The notes below the pieces were generated by a model. That model was given only the letters and a program-made list of their open reading frames with translations, did not search any database and had not been told where the DNA came from. From positions 102,139,501 through 102,203,500 of the forward strand of contig CP136890.1 in the NCBI GenBank assembly GCA_034359265.1: 64,000 nt of DNA. The letters run 5' to 3'. A program made the position numbers and the translations under genes. Origin of the DNA: Canna indica. Its lineage: Eukaryota > Streptophyta > Magnoliopsida > Zingiberales > Cannaceae. Numbering within the stretch: the first letter of the stretch is position 1; each line of letters begins with the position of its first letter. Positions 38,671-51,022 of the stretch are shown piece by piece.

Positions 38671-41600
38671 ATGGCGCCGAGACTTCTTTTTCGACAGCTT
38701 TTCGAGAAGGAGTCATCCACCTACACTTACCTCCTCGCCGACATCGGCCACCCCGACAAGCCCGCCGTCGTGAGTTGGGCTAAACCTATTTGATGAGCTT
38801 GCTGCGATTTGATGTTCTAAACATTTAGTTATCGTTTCTACTGCAGTGATTTCCTCTATATTTCATTTGGATTTTTGAGTTCTTGCATTAAGGGAGAAAC
38901 TTTTTTTTTTTGGATTAGTTGGTTATATGAAGCTAGTTGGGGGAGGAGGTCTTTGTAGATGCCTACGACCTGCTATGTAAATTCAACTTCTACTGCTCCT
39001 CTTTTAACTGTTCTTTTACTTAGTGACATGGTAATTACTTTTATTTGAGGGTAAAATTCTCCAAAAAATTATGAGTATATATTGCAGGTAGGATTACAGA
39101 GAAAAGGAGCCAGAAAACAAACTAGTATTTTTTTTTTGAAAGAAAGCATCTTGCATTATATTCAGGAGTGGTGAATAGAATACAAGTTAAAAAGAGGAGA
39201 AGATTTAACAAGAGTCTTCCGGATGAGACTTTAAGTTACAAAAGTTGCATAAAATTGCAATAGATTGCAAGAAGCACCAATTGGCTGTATTGTCTGTTCT
39301 GAAACATAGAGCAAGTCAAATTATGGACTGAAAGATTTTGGGTGAAAAGATAGACTACCTATCAATTGTCAATCATTTAAAGTCTGCATTTTACACCTTT
39401 GACCTCGAGGGCATTTTAAATTTTTAGGTTGACAATATTTAAAAAAGTTCTTCCTTCGTTGCCTCTCAGTATCTGACTGATGACAAGTGCTTCGGCCGAC
39501 ATTATTAAAGTAGTAGCAGTTTCCTAAATAAAGATTTTAGTTTTACTAGAAATTTGCTTTGATTATGTTTATTTTTTGATCCACAATTGATAGCTAAAGT
39601 CTTAATTTTGTTCTGTTATTAGCTACCAACTAATTGTTCCAATTTTCCACCAATCATTTGGTTTTGATTGTGGCATAGCAGCACATTATTGATAGGATAA
39701 AGTCTTTAAGATGATGTGTTTCGTAAAATGGAATATGAACATACTACTGGCAATTTGGCAGTAGGAAACAAGTATTTGCAGATTAAGATCAACAAGCAAT
39801 ATAATTTTTGCAATATATTAACAAAGGACTACTGTAGCCATAAACAATTATCAAACTTCACATGAAGAATTTAGTTTATCACATGAATTATGTCCAGTTA
39901 GAATATGATAACAACAATGATGAACACATAGATAACGGCAAGTTGTAAAATTCTAAGTATTTGGGATTGGCTATATGGATCTTTTTTGTCTGTTGATCTT
40001 CGTATAAGGTTAAATATCTAGTTATACTAACAAGTTACATAATTGCCCATTCATTATTTATGAGAACTAAATTTATATTACCTAAAGTTATGCACTAGTT
40101 GAGTAAGAACCTTTACTGTTCATAGCAAAGGTTTTAGAGCTCAGTCTTCACGTCACCACTTATCCTCTGCAAAGAGAAAAGCTATATTTCCTATTGATAC
40201 TTACTTGAATAGCTTTCTTTCTACCATGCTCCTGTTTACCTTTTATTTATGGAGTTCTGCAGTTGGACTGGCCATGCATTTATATGTTGATTACGTGATG
40301 CACATGTGTCCCATATTTTGATTTGAAATATTCTAATTGTCTTAATTGACATTAATTAAGAATGTCAACAAGAAAAGAAAAAAAGAAAAACATGCCATTT
40401 CCCTTTAATACTAAAGCAATTTGTATCTTAAATATTGATGTCTCTTTTGTAGCTTATAGATCCAGTGGACAGAACTGTTGAACGGGATATTAATCTTGTT
40501 AAAGAACTGGAATTGAAACTCATCTATGCTATGAATACTCATGTCCATGCTGATCATGTCACAGGAACAGGCTTGATAAAGGTAGATTCATCTTCTATAA
40601 AAATCTATTTACTGATAGTTTATTCTGGGGTTAAATAGCGTTCATGATGCATCACTCATCCATGTCATCAGTTTCATCCAGCAGAGAAAGATAATAAAAA
40701 ACATACTAGCAGTTTGCATCTAACTATCTCCATGTCATTGGATATTCACCTTGCAGGCTAAGATGCCTGGTGTCAAGTCTGTCATTTCTAAAGCTAGTAA
40801 AGCAGTAGCTGATGATGTGGTTGAACACGGTGATAAAATATGCTTTGGAGACCTTTTTTTGGAGGTATGTGTAAATCTTTGAATACATCTGGTGAATTTA
40901 ATTGAAAACTTCATTGAAGCTTCTGCTTATTTTCTGATCTTCAGCTGTCATATCTCACCATGCTATGTACGCTGTAATGCTAGTGTATTTCATTGTTGTG
41001 GAGACTGGAGAAATATGAAGTATCTATATACTTCAGTTTCTATTTCCTTTTTTTTTAAAAAAAAACAATGTGCAATTGATTGTTTCCATCAACTATAATT
41101 GCCAGTGCAAGTTTCCTTGAAAAGAAAGCTAATGTGTGGCATCAGAAGAAAACTGTGGTAGTTTTGGAACACTAAATTCAATATTTCATATGCTAACAAA
41201 GCAAACTATTATTTAAGTGAACCAGCTACTGTTTCATACAACTGCAACATAACAAATATAACTTAGAAGTTGTGCACATGGACCCTTGAATGCTCTGGAT
41301 AATTGTGATACTGGTCACCATCTTTATCATGGATAATTGTTAACCGGGTAAAAATTATCCTATTGCTTCTCTATCTACAGATGCATAAATAGATATATGA
41401 GGAACATATGAACATTTTGACATCTTGGTGGCTTATTTTGACTTATTATGACACCAATAAAATGTTATTGTTTTGATGATAAATATCACAAAGATATCCT
41501 CATGAGCTTAGCATCATTGTATATTCATGTTTTCTGGATTGGAGATTGTAATATTTGTTTATGCAAATTAATTTTAAACAAACTTGTGCAGGTACGTGCT

Positions 41601-44029
41601 ACTCCTGGTCATACAGAGGGTTGTGTTACCTACGTAACAGGAGATGGACCTGATCAGCCTTGTCCAAGAATGGCCTTTACTGGTGACGCTTTGCTGATTC
41701 GTGGCTGTGGAAGGACAGATTTTCAGGTACAAATGCTTGAATGCTTTCTTATTATAAGATACATACTCAATCTCTTCTCTAAATACAATAAAAGGTACAA
41801 CCATATGAAAGTCACCCATTTTGTTCACAAGAGGCATGGTTTGAATTTTGTACCATACTGCCCGGTAAGGGTGGTACGTATCGGTTTTTGGAAAAACAGG
41901 TATACGGTACGTAGCAGTACACTTGGTATGGAGACATACCGGGTCGTACGCCCGGTATTGCCCATACCTTGATGTATTTCAGTATTTGACTAATTAAGTT
42001 AAGAATTTTACGGATGTTTTTCATCATTTGTTGGTCAAGTATTGTGTTTTATAACTTTAAACTCTATTTTAAACGTCAAATTTGAAAATCAAAGTGAAAT
42101 TTAATAATATTTGAGTTTAAAACTATGTTTTCCGATTCAAAAAAAAAATACACGTACCCATTTTTGGTACAGAACCGTACCGTGTGTTGGTACATTACGG
42201 TAACGGTACGTACTGGTACCGGCCGATACAAAATCCGAGATTTTGAACCTTGCATAGAGGATAACTAGACTTTAGGTTTTTCCTACCTTTCAACTGTTTC
42301 ATATGAGAATTATGCAACTTCTTATAAAAGGAGTTCTGTCATTTGAGTTAAAAAAATCTCCAAACACCTTGTTGAAGAAAGCTTTGTCCATTTGTTGTGA
42401 ACTCGTCCTCACCATTCTTAAGCTATGATAGTATATGGTAAATTAGTGAAACTAGAAGGTTGTTATCTTTTTTGCCCTCACCATCCTTCAATGTGGAAAG
42501 TTAGATTTAAAATCATGGTTGCTATCTTTTTTGTCCCCACCATCCTTCAATGTAGAAAGTTAGATTTAAAATCATGGTTGCTATCTTTTTTGCCCTCACC
42601 ATCCTTCAATGTGGAAAGTTAGATTTGCTATCTTCTTTGCAATTAGTTAATATATAAACTGGAAACTTGACAAGCTTCATGCTAAATGATTTCTTATCTG
42701 ATTAAACAAACATACAGTTTCTTGCTTTTGTTGTTTATTAATTATTATATAAAGGGGAATTACGTTATGGAACAAGTACTAGACCATATTCATGGGCGAT
42801 TAAAAGAGGGAGGATGGAGAAATAGAGAAAAGATAGATAGAAGATATAGAAAGTAGAGGAGTCAGGAGATAGAGGGAGAGATGAAATAGACATGTAGTGA
42901 GATTTCAGGAGAAGGAACAAAAAAACTGAGATGTTATTCTTATCTTCTATTGTAATATCAGTCTGATCACATCCTTTAAAAACTTATTGAATCTTGCCCA
43001 AAATAAATCTTATTCAAATCCCTAAACAAGTACCCTTCTTTAATCGTCTTCTCTCTATTAGTTCCTTTTTTAATTGCTGCCTTCCTATATGAAACAAAAT
43101 ATAATTAGTTTGAACTATTATACTGATCCAAGCCAGTCATTCAAAGCTTAAGCTGTTAAATTGCATTGTCTTCTATGCCAGGGGGGAAGTTCGCACAAGC
43201 TCTATCAATCAGTGCATTCACAGGCAAAAATCTGCAATTATTTTGTGAAACATTATTTAAGCAGCCTATAAGTTTATTGATTTCCCTTATTATGTGTGTC
43301 AGATATTCACATTGCCAAAGGATACTCTGCTTTATCCTGGTCATGATTACAAAGGATTCACAGTAAGAAAAAAGTTATAGCTCTCTTTCCTTATCACTCT
43401 GATGTAGCCTACTCACACACTTTTCTGCATGCAGTCTACTACTGTCGGAGAGGAGATTGTCTACAATCCTCGGCTATCCAAGGACGAGGTGAATTATAGG
43501 AAACTTCTATGATTTCTATCCACTTCTCAGTTTTTTCCATTCTTCGCTAGTTCTATATAATTCCTTATTAACAATAAAGCTATATAACCTTCATAAAGAT
43601 GCTTCAACAAAATGTAGTCCAAAGGAGAACTTTAATATATTTTCCCATAATTAACTTTGAATGGTAGACAGCTTCTCACCTGGTCAGCCTAGATTCATCA
43701 TTCAACTCATTGCAGTTGATTATATTTTTCTTTTGTTCTTTGTCAATTAAATCCTTTCCCAAATTACTCACATCCCCAAATTTCTTTTGCAGGAAACATT
43801 CAAGGATATCATGGCAAGTAAGTGTTTGAAGTAGTTCAAATTTGATATATGCCTACTAGTGAAAATTTTCATTCACCCACTTTTTTACCTCAGCAAATTG
43901 TCCTATTCTAAGGTATGCTGCTTATTGTTCTTTTTCTCAGATCTAAACTTGGCATATCCCAAAATGATAGACATTGCAGTACCATCTAACATGGTCTGTG
44001 GGCTGCAAGATGCGATCTCAAAGGTCTAA
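38671..44029 (+). CDS. ETHE1: ETHE1 persulfide (sulfur) dioxygenase
   Basis: Nine exons (38671-38769, 40453-40581, 40757-40864, 41592-41726, 43182-43223, 43303-43362, 43435-43488, 43793-43817, 43941-44029) give 246 residues. ETHE1, once called glyoxalase II-3, is a mononuclear iron enzyme that oxidises glutathione persulfide in mitochondrial cysteine breakdown. Metallo-beta-lactamase signatures are present: THVHADH at 62-68, TPGHTEG (H119), [16 protein letters not shown] (D144) and PGHDYKG (H185). The sequence matches Arabidopsis ETHE1 from [14 protein letters not shown] onward, but the mitochondrial presequence is absent: translation starts at [16 protein letters not shown]. Intron 5 has a GC donor; the others are GT-AG. 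Intron 4 holds a MITE and a 59-bp repeat. Confidence 0.95.
41835..42252. mobile_element. GGTAC-rich MITE in ETHE1 intron 4
   Basis: Ends are imperfect inverted repeats, CATGGTTTGAATTTTGTACC on the left and ATTTTGAACCTTG on the right, and both arms are full of GGTAC/GTACC and CCGGTA motifs with an AT-rich middle. Flanks ACAAGAGG and CATAGAGG match at 5 of 8 positions, so the insertion is old or the borders are off by a base or two. Superfamily is unclear. Confidence 0.65.
42458..42628. repeat. 59-bp tandem repeat, three copies, in ETHE1 intron 4
   Basis: Units starting GGTTGYTATCTTTTTTG at 42458, 42517 and 42576 share CACCATCCTTCAATGT and GAAAGTTAGATTT. The third copy is cut short and runs into a partial fourth (GCTATCTTCTTTGC). 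Copies differ by one to three bases. Confidence 0.9.
43224..43302 (+). other. GC-AG intron in ETHE1 (intron 5)
   Basis: Exon 5 reads [14 protein letters not shown] and ends CAG, followed by GCAAAA. The next exon starts after CAG at 43303 with IFTLPKD. Using the GC donor keeps VHSQ, which is conserved in ETHE1. The only nearby GT donor (GTGCAT at 43212) would delete those four residues in frame. Confidence 0.75.
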
Positions 44030-44526
44030 GTCTTCCCAACCAAAATCTCATAAGCTTGGCTTCCAAGGTACCAGAGAATGTGGAGGATTCTATGGATATT
44101 ATGTTGGTACAGCTAGATTGCCTGAGTATTGTTATCCAAATAAACCACCTGTCTTTACGGGTGGAAATGTATCCATTATGTAGAAATAAAGAGGTTCTGA
44201 GTCGTGTATGTTGTTAATGTTTCTTCTTGAATGCTACATCATTTGCTTTCAACCATCGTTGGAAGCAATCTTTTTTATATGAAAATGTACTCTTTGTCTG
44301 ATTTAATCTGTATTATCAAAAAATTTGCATAAATATGGTCCACATATAACTATGAAGTGCATGCACTAACAATATCAGCATCGAGACCCTATTCTGCTCT
44401 GGTTGCCGGAAAGGGACAATGAGCAAGCTATGTAACAACTAGACTTGAGACGGCAAAAGATTTGTACTATCGATTTCTATTATGCTGAACATACGATGGA
44501 AAACTATAATACCCTTCATATTTTAT
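44030..44526. other. Convergent 3' flanks of ETHE1 and the 44527 gene
   Basis: Probable ETHE1 3' UTR on the left and that of the minus-strand neighbour on the right. No coding signal beyond a frame at 43974-44183 that overlaps the ETHE1 last exon out of phase. Confidence 0.5.
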
Positions 44527-45426
44527 TCAAGGGAAGAGCTGCACATATCCAGTTAATATTGCAACAGCCAAGATGACTGCTGGTGGTAGAAGCACGAATG
44601 CACCAATTGTTGCGAAGAAGACTGAGTCATTTCGCCGGCTAACTTCGTTCAGGTATGATTGTCGTTTGATGTTTCTTTTCTGTGATATAGTCAATGAATT
44701 CAGACTCGCTTTCAGCTTCTTACCAAGTGGGAGGATGAAGTCACCATCTCTGTCTCCGACTATGTCAGCAAGCTGTTCACGGATTGTAGGCCTGGGAGTA
44801 TCTCCTATACTTCCATAACCTGTACAAAAGTCTTTGTGAGATAACTTGGACAAAGTGGTGTTACTAATCATACTAAACGAGAATAATTTTCGATAATTAT
44901 ATATGCGTACTGGTTCCTGTAGAGGTTGAAGATGACTTCAGTTGTTCCAATAGATCCAATTGGTTGCGCGCCGAGGAACCTTTTATCAAGGCATAGAAGT
45001 TTCAAAGTTGTGACAAAGAAAATGCTATAGCATGCCAGACAGATGTAACCAAACTATTTTGTTTATGGTAAAAGGAGTAAAAGATATCAAGATTATAATT
45101 GGGCAATTGTCTGTTTTCATGTAAGTTCTTTTTATTAACTCCTAACTCTTTTTGCAATATTTGGTTTCTACTTCTTCTTGAAGCAGAAAACAAAAACTAA
45201 AGAAGGTTAGATTGTTTACCTTTTTATTGATGAAGTGATTAGATTGTTTACCTGTGGAACTGGTTTCCTCTGTAACACTTTCTGATTGTGCTGCTTTACA
45301 GGGAGAAATATACTTGTCTGAGCTCGTGGAGGGCTTAATTAGAACGGCATGTTTCTTTGTTGGCAATCTCTCCAAAGCTTGAATCCACGGAGGACCTGAG
45401 GAGGAAGGTGGGAATTTGCAGGCCAT
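44527..45426 (-). CDS. Predicted plastid protein with one C-terminal membrane helix
   Basis: Two exons (45426-45252 and 44819-44527) join in phase 1 to give 155 residues. The first 50 or so are rich in S, T, K and P with few acidic residues, as in chloroplast transit peptides. The middle holds GYGSIGDTPRPTIREQLADI, DRDGDFILPLGKKL and SYLNEVSRRNDSVFF, which look like conserved blocks of a plant family, and the end is one hydrophobic helix (ATIGAFVLLPPAVILAVAIL) closing with YVQLFP. I do not recognise the family with certainty; a thylakoid membrane protein is a reasonable guess. An additional small exon in the 430-bp intron cannot be excluded. It converges with ETHE1 and diverges from UreG. Confidence 0.75.
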
Positions 45427-46125
45427 GGATGCTCTGAGAAGATTCTGAGAACTCCATTTGCTTGTATATTACTTTAAGCTCCAACCATAGAAGAAGGAAG
45501 AGCTGAGGACCACAAGTTGAATGGTATTAGTTTGAAGGAAGGTTAACTGGAAAAATATTGTGGAAGTGCTTGAATTGAAAGAATATCTACGGGCCAACCA
45601 GGACCGCTATTTTATCCAAGTTGTCCTTATTGATTGGTAACTTGAATGGTTACAATAATTTAGTAGACAATTGAACTATAGGAAAATCCTTCTTAGGGAA
45701 AAACGTATATAAGGTGGTTTAAATTGCTAGCTTTTAGTGCTTCTATAACTAGAATTTTTTTTGATTCTGTAGTTTATAAATTTATTTCAGTGTGAAATCC
45801 TTTTCTATTTAAATTATATAAAATTATAATATACTAAATTTTTATATAATATATTAATTTTATAATTATAATAACATTCATATTTTGTTCAATATTTTTT
45901 TATGGCCAAACAAATATGAATCAACACAAAGAGCATTTTCATTAATTTGTTTCATTTTATATTGGGATAGGGCTAACAGAAAATAAGACAATACTAATTT
46001 TATTATCTAATAATGCGTGAAACTTTCGCGATTAGAGAAAAAGTCATTTTCTTGTATTTTTTATTTTCAATTAAGCGAAACAAAGTAACCCTTACCTCCA
46101 GAGTGGAAATAAATTTTATGCCAAC
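45427..46125. other. Shared upstream region of the 44527 gene and UreG
   Basis: The left 200 bases are the probable leader and promoter of the minus-strand gene. The rest is AT-rich with no gene. Confidence 0.45.
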
Positions 46126-46686
46126 ATATTTTTATAGAGAAATTTGAAAAATTATATTTTTTTTTCAAATTTATCAAAATCATAAATAGATTCATGAAAT
46201 TAAAAAATTCATAATATTTTGATGAAGTCCTCTCAAATTTCATAAGCCAATCGGTTACCTAGTTCATTGAGAAGTCGGTTTTATTTTTCTTCATTTCCAA
46301 TTAAATCTCAAATTGATTTTGTTTTTTTTTTCTTTTTATTAATTTATGATTTAGTCTCAAATCAGTTCAACTTAACTTGAACATGATTTTTGCATGAGTT
46401 GTATAGATTATGTGTTGATGACATTTGAAATACCTTTTATCCGCAGATTTGAGACGGAATTGAAAATAAAAAAATCACAATCAATTTGAGATTGAACCAA
46501 AAATAAAATAAAAATAAAAATCGACTTCTCAATGAACGGATTTGTTAGGGAACCAATTGACTTATGAAATTTGAGAGTTTATTTCAAAACGTTATCGAAA
46601 ATGAATGTTTTTTCTAATTTTGATTTTAACAAATTTGAATTTTTTTAATGATTTTTTTTTAAAATTTCTCTATTTTAAAAATATAT
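46126..46686. mobile_element. Foldback MITE in the UreG promoter
   Basis: Two inverted arms of over 200 bases match imperfectly: CTCTCAAATTTCATAAG with CATTGAGAAGTCG on the left, and their reverse complements CGACTTCTCAATG and CTTATGAAATTTGAGAG on the right. Outer ends align as ATAGAGAAATTT and AAATTTCTCTAT. Target duplication is not clear. It lies about 120 bases from the UreG start codon, so it occupies the proximal promoter. Confidence 0.75.
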
Positions 46687-46804
46687 TGATTCAATTACTA
46701 TCAATGACGTCAAGATTAATAATAAGCAACACAATATCTATATCACACATTCACACTTCGATCTCACTACCCACCCTGGAGTCCTGACCCTCTCCGCCGC
46801 TTTC

Positions 46805-49800
46805 ATGGCTTCCCAAGATCACCACCACCACCACGATGACCATCACCACCATTCTCATGAGTAAATATATTCTTTTTTCCTCTCCCTTTTCAGCTATTGA
46901 CGCTATTTTGCGCCATTTCACCTTCTCGTTCGCAATTTGCTCACCATCTTCTTCTTAATGTGGTTTTCTTCAGGGCCGAGTCGTTCGTTGGCGCGGATGG
47001 GAGGGTGTACCACTCTCACGACGGCCTGGCGCCCCACTCGCACGAGCCCATCTACTCCCCCGGCTTCTTCAGCAAACGAGCGCCGCCCCTCGTCGACAGG
47101 GACTTCAAGGAGCGCGCTTTCACTGTCGGAATCGGCGGCCCCGTCGGCACCGGGTACGCTTCTCCTCTCTCTTTAGCAGATGAAATCAGCTCTGGATTCG
47201 AAGGAGGGATAAGTGGAAGGAAGGAAAGAGAAGATAATGATCCTCAGTTTGGATTTTGAGGATGAAGTTTAAGTTTCCGTTCTCTCTACTTCCATCTGAT
47301 TCTGGGAGGAAATAGTTTGTGGGTTTGGACAGAAATTAATTGCTTTCCGTGATTCCCCAATTCACTTCCATATTTCTGTCCAAACACCTTCTTTTCCATT
47401 CAGAACCAAACAAGACGAAATCTCAGTTTCTCTCCTCTTCTTTCCACTTCTCTCCTAATTGACATATCTATATCATTAGAACAATTATATACTCCCAATT
47501 GTTGCTTCTATGTGAAAATTCTCTTGCTTGTTCAAAATGTCATCTACAGAATTAAGCTCTGTCATCTGATGTGAATATGATCAGAATTGTCTAAGTGTGT
47601 TTTTTTTAATGCAACCAAGATTGAATTTATGATAGTACATATGTTTGTAGCAAGCAACATGACTCCTGAAGTCGCCCAAAAAATGTTATAATCCTTAATG
47701 TCATAATACTGGTTAGATATATTTGGTCAAATGATGATTCTGAGTGTGACTCTACCAATGATTGATGTGAAGTAAATAAAATAACAAATTGAATAATCCC
47801 GGAATCCAAATTGCTGGCCGCTTGCAGCATCAGTGTGAAGAACTAAAGGATAATATGTTGGATACTATTCAAACTTAATGTTGATGAATCCATAATATTA
47901 TATGGGGGACTTAAGTTAAGAAGAATCTTGTAACTATGACAATCTTACAGGGATGTTTAATGGATAAAACCTTTTCAAAGAAACGAATGTGTGTTTTCTT
48001 CTAACTATGCTGATGATTATTAAAATGTATTGTGTGCAGTAAAGATGAACCAAGGCCTTTGTAGATTGCATCTGCATTTATGTGTACTTGTTTAGATTTC
48101 TTTGTGAATTTTATGATCCAATGTAGCTTATATATTTCTGATAATGGGAATTCTTTTACCATTGTTTGTGGTATAGTAGCAACTATCTAGCTTTTGAATT
48201 GATTTTTAATGTTCTTTCTTTGATTTTTCATAATGTGCTAGGACTTCTTACCTTAATAAGAGGATCTGCAGGATTTGACTGTAGTCTTCATTTTTCTTGG
48301 TGACTTATCTACTAACAACACCTTTGAATGATGCAGAAAAACAGCTCTAATGCTGGCACTTTGCCGATTCTTACGGGACAAATACAGTCTTGCTGCAGTA
48401 TGTATTTTGTTTGAAATCAATGCACCTGAAACATGCTTTATTTTCCCTCTTAACTTCAATTTTGTTGTTGTATGATAAATACTGAATTTTTCTTTATTGC
48501 TATTTTCTTAGGAAAGATGTAAATAAAAAAAAGAAAAATTGAACATCTTTTGTTTCTAAAATTTATTTTGATTTCCTGATCTGATAATTATTGTTATTCT
48601 AAAAATCAAAAAGAAGTTTCATACTTCCATTGGATATCATTTCTAGAACTGAAGTAAATTGTTGCAAGGGATCTTTTGTACTTGAATTGTCTAGGTTGTG
48701 TAATATATATATATATATAGTATAACTTTAGAAGGTAGAAATTCTGAAAAATATTTACTTCATTTTGCATCTGCTTTTTTCATTTTTTATAGTTCTATAA
48801 TTTTCATTAAAAATGGTGTCAAGTTCAATGGTTTCTTTTGCTTGGTCACAAAAAATGCTGAGTATCATTGTAACACAAATGTTAGAGGAGCATGGAGCCT
48901 TATTCCAACTATTTTTTGTGTCTGGCCCTTGCTAAAGGCTTGGGGGTTGACTGTTGAGTTCATTCTAAGTCTAGATTTCAGCTGATTACTAATAAGGGTA
49001 TGTTTTTTGATATGCCTAACCTCCTCCGCTATAGAAGAGGGCAGTGGTTTTATAAGCCCCAACTTGATGAGTAAGAAAAGAATATCTTTGTGCAGTTAGG
49101 AAAATTGGCAAACCCTTGTCAAAAATTCCGTGGCACCTGTGTCAATGTCTCCCAGACAACAGCAAGATATGTAATTCACAATAAACTACATGGACATTAT
49201 TTGAGAAGCATCAACTAGACACAAGGCAAATTTAGTCATAAAAGCAAGTAGAAGAAAAGGAATCTTATAAGTTTAACTAGCAATATAAAGTCAAGGGGTA
49301 TAGTAATCATTCATTGGATGCACAAAAAAATTGGTAAATACTGTCAAACTTATCTCTTGGAATGCAAATAAGTAGTCTGTAATTTTGCAGCCCCTTTTAG
49401 TTAAATTTCCTTTTGAGAACTTTTCAGGGCTATGGTATGAAGTATTTTCTTTACTTCTTATGTATCTTAATGAAATTTATTTAAGATGACATACATATTA
49501 GTGAATCTTTTTCTGTGTTTTCTGTTCATGTGTGTTTTTTCTGACATGGTTCAGGTAACAAATGATATATTCACAAAGGAAGATGGAGAGTTTTTAGTGA
49601 AGCATGGAGCTCTTCCAGAGGAAAGGATTCGAGCTGTTGAAACTGGAGGCTGTCCACATGCTGCTATACGTGAAGATATAAGTATTAATTTAGGCCCTCT
49701 GGAAGAGCTATCTAATTTATACAAGGCAGACATACTCCTTTGTGAATCTGGTGGAGGTATTTGTCCTTCAACTTTTGCCTAGAAAGTGATTGTAGAATAA

Positions 49801-51022
49801 TGCTGTATATTACACCATGACAACTATTGTGGTATCAACCTGAAGAAGATAAGCTGTCCCTAGTTCAAGCATTAATTAGGAGTGTCAAACATCATGCCAG
49901 GTTGAGATATATCTGTCAGTACAGTATTTGAGCCAAATCCAATCTATTTAATTATGGTGTCAAAATTCAAATGAAAACAAACCCATTTTGTATTTGCATC
50001 ACTATCACACAATTGACTTGACAACAAGCTATTAAGTGATCTTACTCATCTAAGTGCAGATAACTTAGCTGCCAACTTTAGCAGAGAATTAGCAGACTAT
50101 ATTATTTACATCATTGATGTTTCTGGTGGTGATAAAATACCAAGAAAGGGCGGACCAGGAATCACTCAAGCAGATCTTTTGGTATATATGTCAGAATAAT
50201 TTTTATCATTTTTAAGCATACAAATCCTTACTCAGTTTTCTGTATTGTCTAATTGATGAACTTTAGATATTATCTTACATTTAGATAATCTTATATCTTA
50301 GGTAATAAACAAGACAGACATAGCACAAGCAGTTGGAGCAGACTTGGGGATTATGGAAAGAGATGCTCTACGAATGCGGGATGGCGGGCCTTTTGTTTTT
50401 GCTCAGGTTTGTTGAAAGATCCCATCAAATGGTTATACAAGATCAAGCCTCTTGCTTAAGTGTTATGTTATGGAGTTAAGAATCCTCAATTTAGCTAAAC
50501 TGCAGAAACCATTGGCAATTGCTAATGTTCCAACCTAGTAGCAAATTTCTCGATTTTTTAATTATTACTCTTTAGATCTTATCCCGATGCTCACATGGTT
50601 CAAATGCTACACTAGTATTTAGAAAATCAACAATATTTGTTATAGACAGAACTCCCAAACTCAATCCTTGTATATCAATATTCCATCTTATGATTATATA
50701 TTAGCAGAAATGCATTGTTCTTTCTCATAACTTGTGCAACTAATAGTGGCATTTGCTATACCAAGTGCAAAAACAATCTCAAAGAGTTCTACCTTATTGT
50801 CGTCACCGTGCCAAGCTATACTGGATTTGTGATTTTACTAATACCCCAAGTTATACTGGATCATACAAAGGATTCTCTTGTTTCAGCTCTTGATTTTTGA
50901 CATGGCGTTGGAAGCTTATGCTGGCTATCTTTTTGCAGGTGAAGCATGGAGTTGGCGTAAAAGAAATTGTGAACCATGTCCTGCAAGCATGGGAGGCTGC
51001 AACCGGGAATCGGCGTCACTGA
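46805..51022 (+). CDS. UREG: Urease accessory GTPase UreG
   Basis: Seven exons (46805-46860, 46974-47153, 48337-48397, 49555-49756, 50060-50181, 50302-50406, 50939-51022) give 269 residues, near the Arabidopsis length. UreG is the SIMIBI-class GTPase that, with UreD and UreF, delivers nickel to urease so that urea nitrogen can be reused; it works in the cytosol. The N-terminus is histidine-rich ([19 protein letters not shown]), a likely nickel-binding tail typical of plant UreG. The P-loop [12 protein letters not shown] is split by intron 2. Further marks are [16 protein letters not shown], the metal-binding [19 protein letters not shown], and NKTDIA for guanine specificity. All introns are GT-AG and phases agree. 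Confidence is high. Confidence 0.96.

Noticed and set aside
39127..39290. Possible minus-strand LINE 3' tail in ETHE1 intron 1 (T-run followed by GAAAGAAAGCATCTTGC)
   Set aside because: The tail resembles plant LINE ends, but I found no coding remnant and no target duplication.
48865..49062. 65-codon minus-strand frame in UreG intron 3
   Set aside because: No domain, AT-rich and inside an intron; no splice or promoter signal.
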